This document shows positions 31,766-41,773 of a DNA stretch of 64,000 bases, piece after piece (within the stretch, counting starts at the first letter, position 1; each line of letters starts with the position of its first letter). The notes below the pieces were generated by a model. That model was given only the letters and a program-made list of their open reading frames with translations, made no database searches and was not told where the DNA came from. The stretch is from Anticarsia gemmatalis (taxonomy: Eukaryota; Arthropoda; Insecta; Lepidoptera; Erebidae), in NCBI RefSeq assembly GCF_050436995.1, contig NC_134747.1:1185501-1249500 (forward strand), written 5' to 3'. The position numbers and the translations under genes were made by a program.

Positions 31766-33062
31766 GGATCAAAGTAAGTACAGTGCCTGCTTGTCAAACT
31801 GGAGAAAATTCTCCGCTTTTCAAACGTCCAATAATATAATTTTCGCTTCAATAAAATTCGTGACTGAGTGTATTAGTGCGGTGCGTGTGAATCAAAAATA
31901 ACACGGGGATAGATGCGACGTTTTCTGGATTCTTATTATAAAATGTGTGTCATATCAAAGGACTGACAACTGCTTTGATTTTTAATAAAGATTTTTATAA
32001 TAATTGTGTTGTTATTCGACCCGAATTGAGACATTGGAATTTGCATGAGTTGTAGAATGTTGCGGAAACTGTAATAGATTTTTGGCTGGAGTGAATCGTA
32101 GAACGATACAGAGATAATATAATTCGCAGTTTATGAATTCATATTTTTAGATTTGTTTGGAGTTTGCTTTGTTTTCCGGCTTTGCGTTGATTAATGTATG
32201 TTACTATAACCATCATTATGAGGCATCATTTCGTCATTTCTTAGAAAAAAATTGAAACAGATCAAATGACTAAGGTTGTTTTTCTCGCGAAATAATTTTC
32301 ACGTTCGAATGATCTAGATCCTGTGCGAGTTTACGTAACGCCGTCACCTTTGCATTCCTCATAGTCTTAGCTCTGTGGAATTCGTAATAAACAAGCATTC
32401 CGAATGACATCTAAAATCGTCATCCAGGTATCCCACATCTACAACGTTAAACTAGCTTTTCAATTTAAGCTAATAAATAATAAATAAAAATAAATTTAAG
32501 CTCTTGATCAAAAAATAAAACAGAAATCTATAACGATTTTAGACCCAAGCTATATTAAAACGTAAAAAAAACCTTATGTAGGTACATAAGGTTAAGGTAA
32601 AGGTAAACCTACTTACTTCAAATTACTTTAAAGAATAAGTGATAGTCGAATCCTGCGACCCACATGATATATTTTTTTTCATATAATGCATCAGGTTTCT
32701 TAGATCATTACATCTATGACACATCGCCTCTGAATATTTCTACCCATCAACACTCTAACCTCAACGAGTTAACTAAACGAGTCTCCTCAACAATAAGGAA
32801 GCCTTTCTATGGAAGCCTTTTTTGGTTTAACTTAGTTTGCCAGTTAGTTTAGCTGCAGTTAATAATTTTTTAATTAAGATATCTTTTATTTCTGCCATCT
32901 TATGATATTTTCAATCAATTGATTCAATTTCCAAAATGAAAAAAATAACTGTAGCATCCTTCCAAACTCAAGTCGGGCCCTGTGCTGTGACGCAAATTTG
33001 GTGTTCTACCGTTTGGAAGAACCTCCAGCGATCAGTCCAGCCTTATACGTTGTGTTGCAACC

Positions 33063-33161
33063 ATGCCGATTAACGCGGAGACAGTGAACCTTGCAGCCAC
33101 ATACATGATCCTTGTCATCCTGCTGTTCTTCCTTTGGCTACTATACTCCACCGTGTTCTAA
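33063..33161 (+). CDS. Scl: sarcolamban-like micropeptide B (32 aa)
   Basis: ATG in GCAACCATGC, 32 codons, TAA. Starts MPINAETVNLAATYM; the membrane helix ILVILLFFLWLLYS is the closest of the three to Drosophila sarcolamban (ILAILLFFLYLIY-like core). It ends TVF. A donor GTAAGT begins at 33170, 8 nt after the stop. Same role inferred as for A: single-pass SERCA regulator in muscle ER/SR. Upstream, AGTCCAG at 33031-33037 could be either an initiator or an acceptor, so whether this is a first or an internal exon is open. Confidence 0.88.
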   Translation: MPINAETVNLAATYMILVILLFFLWLLYSTVF

Positions 33162-33547
33162 GTTAACGTGTAAGTGTGTGACTTGTGATAAGGATTTGAT
33201 ATTTATTTCTGGATTACTGTGAAAGGATGCTTTAAATTGAGGAGGAAGGAAGGTTGTCTCGTTTGATAGTGATGATGTTTGTCCCTTTTTTGGTTTAAAC
33301 GGAGGTTGGGAATCTTGTGTTAGAAATTGAGATTTCGTTGGGTCGTCTGCAATTTTTGATGTGCAAGTTAATTGCCTGGAATCCGAGGACACCTGTCACT
33401 TACCAACAGTCTATAACGGTACATTCATATTTATAATTTGGCGTGTGAAATGGGCGTGGCGTACGTAGGCGACTGCGCGCGGCTACGACAGTTCCAGAGC
33501 TCGTCAGTTCCTTAGAGCCTCTTGTCCAGTGAAGGTGTCCAGCCATC

Positions 33548-33643
33548 ATGCCTAACCACGAGACCACCAACCTCATCGCCACCTACCTCATCTTGGTGCT
33601 GCTCCTCGCCAGCCTCTGGCTGCTCTACTCGGGAATGTTCTGA
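33548..33643 (+). CDS. Scl: sarcolamban-like micropeptide C (31 aa)
   Basis: ATG in CCATCATGC, 31 codons, TGA. Starts MPNHETTNLIATYL and ends LWLLYSGMF, with a Leu-rich helix between. GC-rich third positions contrast with the AT-rich flanks, a sign of coding constraint. A donor GTACGT begins at 33655, 11 nt after the stop. About 100 bp upstream the sequence turns GC-rich (GGGCGTGGCGTACG) with TCAGTT initiator-like sites, suggesting its own promoter. Minus-strand frames over this exon are shadows. Confidence 0.88.
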   Translation: MPNHETTNLIATYLILVLLLASLWLLYSGMF

Positions 33644-36600
33644 GGTGCTTTCTTGTACGTGATTGTTTTTACCTTTTACGGAATTATTACACATTTCGTG
33701 ATTTTCCGCTGTAACTGGTACTCGTGATAAAAGTGTTTTCTTCAAAGGATGGTAGATAAATACCAATAGCTAACCTATTTCTAAAACATAAAAGTAACAA
33801 TTCTTCTCGAAAAAAGACGGTTTATTTAACTCCAGCTGTTAACAAAAACAATAACAACTCGAACAAGATCAAGCGCAAACGTAATCCCCAATTAGCGTCA
33901 AAACTAACCCATGCTTGATAAAAGAGAAACACACCTGTATTTATATAAACAAGTGTAAAATAACAATGAACATAAAACACATTCCATGTGTCGAAATGAC
34001 CATTTGATCATACGGCACCATCGAGATATGGACGCAATATCTAAAATAGTTCACGAACCGGCGCCTGCGTCTCCTTCGCAAAATCATAACATTCCCGCGG
34101 CTAAAATAACCGATATAATCTAACTGAAATGCTGAATGGCCGCACATAACACATATAATACTGATATATGCACACAAGCTTTTTATTTAGATGAGAATTG
34201 TACATTTGCCAATTGTTTTTATTTCAAACGATGCGGTTCAAAGCTGGACGGTTGTAAACATGTCAGCATTGTGACGGGAACTCCCACACTGTATGCAATG
34301 GTCCTCGGTTAAAGCCAACATCAGCAAACCTAGAGAGATCAAATGTGCCCGGTTGGCAGATTTGTGTGCACGAAAACGAAAAAAAGTCATTCAAAACAAT
34401 GTGCGTAAGATGTCCCATATGTCAGCGATCAAGACGTCAATGTCTGTTTTGTTTTATTTGCGATCTTGTGACCGGCTTTAACAGATTAGCGACGTTGATG
34501 TTGATAAATCTATTTCTATTGTTTACATTCAGTGTGAAAGTATAAACAAAGATTTCACGGACGACAAAAGTCACATTCGTTGATTGTAAATTTGTCTAAT
34601 TATTATCATTGTTTACGGCGGACTTGAACGTCGCGGTGCAATTTACGCGGTTGCGCTTCATAAATAAAGATTTCGTAGACGCTTCGAATTCACTAGATAA
34701 TTAAATATTCAGTAAACAAGTACGTAATATGTCTAACGGATGTGAAAAAATATCACAGCTATCGTGAATTGCGTCAATGAAATGTCATGGAATAAATAAG
34801 CAAATAGAATTGTAGTCAAATTGAATTTTCTTGTACTGAATTTTGCGTGGAAATCTTGTTAGATGACCTGCACTAACAACTTAAAATATTGAAATATGAA
34901 GGACGATACGTTTAATACAAAACAGAAGACTGGAATTCTGCTATCTTTAGCTCGATAATACTAATGGGTTCTATTAAAATATACACTAAACAAATCATAG
35001 ACCAAAGTTAATCTTTATTACAGCAGGAAATTAGTGAATCTAGATAAAAATAGACTTCAAAACAAAATGCATAACACGCAAACATTTTAAATTTAGAAAA
35101 GAGAAACACATGGCAACACAATTTAAAAATAAAACAAAATTTGTCTCCGCGTATCAAAATAGCTTTTAAATTCTATTTCCAATTTGAATTAACCTTCACT
35201 TTTTAAATAGAAAGTGTTAAAAACAATAGTGGAAATGACGTAAATCGGACGAAAAGATTGATGATCAAACTAAATCTAACTTTGAGACTTGTAAAAAAGT
35301 AGTGACAGTTCGGTTAACGATTGCGATTAATCATTCTACAGACGTATACCTCCGATGAAAATAGAAAATCAACTTTTATTCAAAGTTTTACGTTGCCAAG
35401 TCTCGTTCGAATAGAAATGTCGTTAAAATTCGAGTTATAGACGAAGTGTTGCTGAAAGGAAGGTTATTGGTGAAGCACATTTTATTGACGTGTTGGCAAA
35501 TCGGTGTTACAACACATCCGACTTTTATTATTGTTAGCGAGACGTAAACTTCCACAAACGATCCGTTAAAAGATTTGAAAATAGTTGGGATTAATGTGTT
35601 TGTGGTTGAGCCGGAATTTGAAGCCCTTGGTAATAAACAATAGGCGCCTAAGAAAACAACGGTATTTTTTGTCGGCTCTACTCATATACTTTATCAAACT
35701 AACAGCTTTTATTGCCTGGTGATGATGATCGTATTCAAATTACTCTGTTAAACCGTTAAAGATTGAATCGCTGCTTAAATTACAATAAAAAGAAAAAAAG
35801 TTGTTGTTATCTCACTATGATACTGTTGCATTACACGAAAGTTCATAATTAAGCTTTAATCTTTTGCCTTTCTATCTGCCTGTAACTTTAGCAAAACGGA
35901 AAAGTTCTTTTGATTAAAAAGTATCGCTATGTGTTAATATAGTTTATAAATTATCTGTGACAAAATACACCAAAATACTTTCAGTAGGCTTTGCTTGAAA
36001 GAATAACAAACAAACAGTCATTTTCACAAACTTTCACATTTACAGTTGTCTAGTAGGATGTTTTTAAGCAAAAAGCCTAATCTATGTAATTATTATCACC
36101 ATATCCCAGTGCATAGTTCAAGTCTTCATTTACGTCAATCACTCATGAAATGTGCCAATCTTACCCAACTCTCTCCGTCACTTTACACAGTTGTCATGCC
36201 AGTACGAAACAAAACATCTGGACAATGTACATGTTATTGTTTTATTTACGACATATTTAATTGAGAAGCTTTCCATATGGTTGACTTTAAGTACTTTTTA
36301 AATACGCGTAAAGGAGAGTATTATTTCTTGACAAGTCTGATGACTTACGCATGTAATACGATCACAGCAGTGATTTCTTAATCGTTTAAACATTTGCTTA
36401 TTTTTTCTTACGCAAATGTAGATTTCTGTGTATGGTCACTTTAAACTACGCCGAAGTTATAAATATCAATTACTTTCGATAATTTTGTTAAGTTTAAAAC
36501 AATTTACATAGAGTCATGTGAAAGACTGATAGAAAACATTGTTGTATGACATTACAGTTTTCTGAAACGAACTTATCTGAAAGGTCATTTCAGAGTCCGA

Positions 36601-36779
36601 GATAACCAAGATCTGAAATAACGTCTATAACGACTCCTGAATATCAGAACGATTATAAATTATATTTATCAGATAGCAATCAAATCAATTGGTAGTTAAG
36701 ATTAACAAGACATCAATATGACTAATCCCGTGAGCTATAAACTGTCATGGCGTCAACATGATTAACATCACTGCCACTT

Positions 36780-37936
36780 TAGTCCATTGAAATGTTACAA
36801 TTTGAAGGCCGAATATTGCATTTCTTAGAGGACGCAATTTTATTTATGGAACATGTAGGGGGGGTCAATAGAAGCTTAACTTGAAGTTTGTGGGGTCGCC
36901 ACTCTTGTCCCCCGGCCGCCATCTTGGAAAAGGGGGTGGAAACACTTTTTTCGCTATATCTCGGAAACTATGCGTCTTACAATAAAATTGTAAAAGCATA
37001 ATTTGTAGTAAATTATTTTGCCGACAAATATTTTTAATAACTTTTTGCCCTAAATTGACAATTAAAGAAGTTATAAGCAAAAACGTGCAAATTTTTTTAC
37101 AAACATTTTCTTCTTCGCTCTATAACTTTTTTTGACGACAGTCGCGCGGATCGATCTCTGAGGTTAAGCCACGCTTGCCGAAGTGGTTCTGTAGATGGGT
37201 GACCAATGTACACATATCGAGTTGCTCCGTGTTTCGGAAAGCACGTTAAATTGTGGGTCCCGGCTGTCATTTTCGAAGATCTTTGACAGTTGTTAACAGT
37301 AGTCAGAAGCTTGAAAGTCTGACAACCAGTCTTACCGAAGGGTATCGTGTTATATACCAGGTAACTAGGTTGTGGAGGTCAGATAGGCAGTCGCTCCATG
37401 TAAAACACTGGTATTCAGCTGCATCTAGTGAGACTGGAAGCTGACTCCAACATAGTTTGGAAAAAAGACTAAGTTGATTTATATACATACAAAAAAATTA
37501 CCAAAGACCAATCTTGTAGAGTATTTTTTGGAGGAAAATTTTTCCCTTTAATTTTTTTTAATTTCATTAATTACAAATTCCGTTACAGCGGTTCAAAGTA
37601 GACCGGGTTCGGAAAGAAAAATTTTATAAAAAAATAATCACTTTTTTGCTTATAACTTCTTTAATTGTTAATTTAGGGCAAAAAGTTATTAAACATATAT
37701 GTAGGTAAAATAATTTGCTACAAATTATGCTTTTACAATTTTATTGTAAGATGCATAGTCTCCGAGATATAGCGAAAAAAGTGTTTCCACCCCCTTTTCC
37801 AAGATGGCGGCCGGGGGACAAGAGTGGCGACCCCACAAACTTCAAGTTAAGCTTCTATTGACCCCCCCTACATGTTCCAAAAATAAAATTGCGTCCTCTA
37901 ACAAATGTAAAACTCATGTAACATTTCAATGGACTA
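36780..37936. mobile_element. foldback transposon with about 300-bp arms, split by a SINE
   Basis: Inverted arms 36780-37085 and about 37640-37936. Outer ends TAGTCCATTGAAATGTTACA / TGTAACATTTCAATGGACTA; inner blocks TTAGAGGACGCAATTTTAT, CATGTAGGGGGGGTCAATAG, GAAGTTTGTGGGGTCGCCAC, CCGGCCGCCATCTTGGAAAA, AGCATAATTTGTAGTAAATT pair with near identity. The loop holds a 5S-SINE (37140-37475). Flanks CACTT|T and A|CTTAG suggest, but do not prove, a short target repeat. No transposase, so non-autonomous. Arm identity implies a recent insertion. Confidence 0.8.
37140..37475 (+). mobile_element. 5S-rRNA-derived SINE, longest copy
   Basis: The head carries the 5S internal promoter: GATCGATCTCTGAGGTTAAG (A box region) and GATGGGTGACC (C box), spaced as in 5S rRNA. 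The body has GTTTCGGAAAGCACGTTAAA, GTGGGTCCCGGCTGTCAT and the 3' block CAGTCGCTCCATGTAAAACA ... GGAAGCTGACTCCAACATAG. Inserted in the loop of the foldback element. Other copies: 46835-46985 (minus) and 62813-62925; a second subfamily at 61560-61800 and 63290-63525. Confidence 0.75.
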
Positions 37937-38520
37937 CTTAGCGAAGGAAACGAGAGATTTTAATTTTATTGCGATATTTATGATCTTTCCATAAGCTCGC
38001 ATTTTTAAACATCATAAATACAAAGTTAATGGCGTAATCTTGTCCGCGAGAGATGATTAATAAACCTCTATTAGACGATTAATATTCTTGTTTGTAGAAC
38101 TGTTTTAAATTAAATTTCGCTTAGCGACCGTCACAAAACACGAATATTCTAATCATGAAAACGCTTGTATTCCAGCACGTTTAGTCGCCTACACGCGTCA
38201 TAATTTCATGATATGCCTCCTCCATTTTCATAAATAGTTGTGACTCTGCTCAGAATTTAAACATAAATAACTCGTTATTGCGACTTTTAAAGACACACTA
38301 AACATCTCAGCTATTTTTTTATCTGTGCTATAAATAAAATATATAATATATCTTGTAATTTAAAGTGCACATTGACGTCAGATATATTTCCTGTAGTTTT
38401 ATAATTATATTGAAATAGTTTCGCTGGAAATAGTTGCCAGAGTCGATCGTAAAAATGACACGACGGCCGCGAATTTTATTTATAATGATTTATAATTAAT
38501 TTGATGTCTGTTTGTTTCAG

Positions 38521-38925
38521 ATGCCGTCCAAACAACTTAAATTCTAGACCAATCCAAGATGGCGGTCCACAAACGCTATAAAAACTTTTAATATAAGAAA
38601 CCGTAATTTTAGTAAATAAGTTTAAGTTAGGCGATGTACACCCAAGCATTTAAATAAATTTAGACCATGGAGGATGGAGGGAGTGGCAGGACGGAGCTCG
38701 GAACACCTGGAGAGTGGACAATATGGAAACAGTGCTGGGCATTCCAATATGAATAAAGTCTAAAGTAAAAGTAATGTGAAAGACAACAGTAAAGCAATAA
38801 TGTAATCATTCAATGTTGAGTTAGCTTATTGTTGATGTTCGGTGCTAACTGCTAACCATCTCGTTAACGATGTATCGTTGTTGAGCTAAGAGAGTTTTTG
38901 TAATAAAGGCTTTTTTAGAATATAC
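38521..38925 (+). other. candidate shared 3' exon of the sarcolamban transcripts
   Basis: TTTGTTTCAG acceptor, then mostly non-coding sequence ending after AATAAA at 38902-38907 and a T-rich stretch. It is the only convincing acceptor plus poly(A) pair found downstream of the three micropeptide exons, all of which end in donors just after their stops. Inference; needs RNA data. Confidence 0.5.
38902..38907 (+). promoter_or_regulatory. poly(A) signal, candidate sarcolamban 3' end
   Basis: AATAAA followed by GGCTTTTTT, a signal plus downstream T-rich element. Confidence 0.5.
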
Positions 38926-40330
38926 GCTTTTTATTTATGCTTTGAAAGAAATAGCTCCTTTTAAACTTTAGGCTCTATATTTTCAGTAACCCGTACCGAA
39001 GTCTTTATCACTGATAAGAAATTGATTAAATCAATATTTTTTATTTCTGGGAGAGGCTTTCTTACCTATACCTACTGGTTACTCTAGGTCGATGAGTTTA
39101 CCTGATTACTAATTGCTAAAGATTTTTTTAGAAAGCTATTTCAATTCGAGACTAAACAGAGTCTACTTATTAACTCTACCTGACAGACAACTGACAATTA
39201 ACATAAACAAAATAAGGAAGAGAGCGAACAAAAAAAATTCACAGGAATTAGACACAGGTGTAATCAAGACGTTTTTTTGAAGAGTTTAAATTGTCTGGAA
39301 AGTTCATTGTGTCTTCGATTAAGTGTAGCTTTTAACCTGCCTTTAAAAAGGAGAAAAGTCAATGTTTAACTGTTGTTTTAAAGTAAATTTTTCAAATTTT
39401 TCTGCTGACCAATTTTCAAAATGATTATTATGTCTTTTAAGTATAGTAGTAGTAAAGTCAACAGAAAACTTTACTGCATCAGCATTATGTTTATTCCCAA
39501 ATATCTTTTATACGGTCCCGTTTATTCACCTTGACACAATATTCTATCATTGTGCCACGAATAACAGAGTTCAAATCTCGGCTAAAACAACACAATGTAA
39601 CGTTTCAAAGTTGCATCTGGGATTTGTATAATTGAAATATTCTTGTACCCGTGACACCAGAATCATTTGAACCGAGTTTCTCTATGAAGATTTCGTTTTC
39701 ACTATCTCCTACTCGCAACTGCGTCTACATGAAGACATTTTCCAGGGAAAAAAGGTATCTTATTTATTAATCCTGGTTATAAATTATCCATGTGCTAAAC
39801 GTCAAAATCCGTTCAGTATTTTCGTCTTGATTGAGTAAAAAAAACCCACCCATCATCGAAACTTTTGGATCATTAATATTACAATCTACCTATACATACA
39901 AAACCGTCTGTAATACCCTATATCAATTAAAAATATTTCTTACGAAGGTCCCTTAGACCTTTAGGACTATTTATCCACTCAATAAGACCCAGAAACTGGA
40001 GAAGTACATATGTATATACAGAACCCAGACAACACCAGTTGATTGATATAATATTCCATTAAAAACATTAACACAATCCCACTAGACGTTAATAAACAAT
40101 CTCTGAAGGAACAGATGGTAATATGACAGCAGTGATTTCAATTACACATTTTTGGCACGATACACAAACATATAATACAGCAGAGCTGTGGAGATCACAA
40201 ACAGTTTTAGAATCAGTTTCTATTTTAGGATATTTGGACCCACTTCTGGATATCTAGCAGGTAGCTTATCAGACAGAATTATGTCAGTTGGTTGGTTACT
40301 TTATCTAGGAGATAAGTTATTTAATAATTA

Positions 40331-40597
40331 TCTAAGTATGCTAATATTATAAAGCTGAAGAGTTTGTTTGTTTGATTGTTTGTTTGTATGAACGCGCTAA
40401 TCTCAGGAACTACTGGACCGATTTGAAAAATTCCTTCAGTGTTAGATAGCCCATTTATCGAGGAAGGCTATAGGCTATATATCATCACGCTACGACCAAT
40501 AGGAGCAGAGTACCAATAAAAAAATGTTACCAAAACGGGGAGAATTTTGATCCATTCTCTCTTATGTGACGCAAGCGAAGTTGCGCGGGTCAGCTAG
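40331..40597 (+). mobile_element. Helitron-like non-autonomous element, copy 3
   Basis: TCTAAGTATGCTAATATTAT, AAGCTGAAGAG(TTTG)n, the full body, ACGCAAGCGAAGTTGCGC hairpin, GGGTCAGCTAG|T. The 5' tip is slightly altered. Confidence 0.8.
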
Positions 40598-40906
40598 TTT
40601 ATAATATTGTAAGACATGCCCTTAGTTTTTAAAACGCAAATCAGAATATGCATGCAATTTACATATAGATTAACTTTCCTGTTTTCCAGAGGTTAATGAT
40701 CAGAACAGTTGCTTTTGTGTAATAATAAAACCACCTAAACTAAACCACAATAATGTCATAATATGTCATAATATCAATTAATATAAAATTGTTAATTCTA
40801 CTAAGTACTTATTGTATATCAAGTACTTATGATATAAAATACAATCAACAAAATGTAAAAGTATATTAGTCTAAGACAATGTAAAGTAGTAGCTATAATT
40901 AATTCT

Positions 40907-41016
40907 TGCACGCCTAACACGGCAGATTACGGTTTTTGTTTCAAAACCACCAACTGTATACCTGGTACCACCTGTATTCTGTGCAAATAAATATTTCATT
41001 TCATTTCATTTCATTT
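40907..41016 (+). repeat. retroposon 3' end with (ATTTC)n tail
   Basis: ACCTGTATTCTGTGCAAATA, AATATTTCATTTCATTTCAT: an AATAAA-containing end followed by four or five ATTTC units, the way several non-LTR elements of moths end. 5'-truncated, no coding part. Confidence 0.5.
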
Positions 41017-41611
41017 CCTATAAAAACCAATCAATCAATAGTTTTTTTACATTCATTTTTTCTACAGCCCATGTAACTTATTAAACTATAAAAATTTGGA
41101 AAGGGGAAGGCTACTCACTGTCCTTAATTAAGCAAGCGAGTTAATAATTTAGTTGAAAGTGTATAAAAGATTGTATTTTACGTATTTATTATTGAATTTC
41201 AAACCTTTGAAGATAGTTGTACATCGAAAACATTGCATTCCTGATTCAGTGGTTAAATGTGAAGATAATGAAAGTTATGCAGAAATAGTTGCACAGTGGG
41301 CTCGGGGCCAAATCACTGAGATCTGTGATAAGCTTTGAAGATCCGTGAATGAGACTTGCTGAGAATATGACGATTGACATGACGCACGCACTGACAAATT
41401 AAACGATATGTCTTATAGCTAGTTGCGTTCAAACGATTTGTGAGGTAGCTAAGTATTGGCGAGGCCTGTGCATTAATAAGTAAGAATTGCCACGGAATTT
41501 CTCGTTGCTGGGAGATTAAAGTTCTTTTTCGTAGTTTTCATCGAGTTCATCGCATCGAGAGCTACTGCTGAACTTTGACACGATCAAAACGAAAGGTAAC
41601 AGCTTCAAATG

Positions 41612-41617
41612 TTTATT
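41612..41617 (-). promoter_or_regulatory. poly(A) signal of the channel gene
   Basis: TTTATT on the plus strand (AATAAA on the minus), about 157 nt after the stop codon at 41774-41776. Confidence 0.5.
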
Positions 41618-41773
41618 GAAATTGTGAAGTTAAAATCGTCAAATAAATCTAGCATAATACTAAAAACAATAACAAGGAATATAAAACAAATACTACATCA
41701 ATCAATATATGAACTAGATATAAAAAGATACGAATAATAGCGATCAAGTAAAGTAATCTAAAATAATATGTGT

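Larger units (their letters stand above)
33655..38520. other. sarcolamban intron C to shared 3' exon
   Basis: 4.9 kb bounded by the exon C donor and the TTTGTTTCAG acceptor at 38520. Contains the foldback transposon 36780-37936 with a nested 5S-SINE. No fourth micropeptide was recognised by eye in the rest, though 100-nt frames are easily missed. Confidence 0.55.
38926..41611. other. intergenic, sarcolamban to channel gene
   Basis: No gene supported. Holds a Helitron-like copy (40331-40597) and a retroposon tail (40907-41016). A 61-codon plus-strand frame at 41153-41338 is unrecognised and not called. Confidence 0.45.

Noticed and set aside
37140..37210. 5S rRNA gene fragment
   Set aside because: Only the internal promoter region matches; the flanking sequence recurs elsewhere as a repeat family.
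40994..41018. ATTTC microsatellite as an independent feature or CRISPR-like array
   Set aside because: It is the tail of a retroposon; no spacers, and this is a eukaryotic nuclear sequence.
41153..41338. Plus-strand frame ending AEIVAQWARGQITEICDKL
   Set aside because: The end looks protein-like, but I recognise no family and found no acceptor or neighbouring exon. Possibly a retro-fragment.
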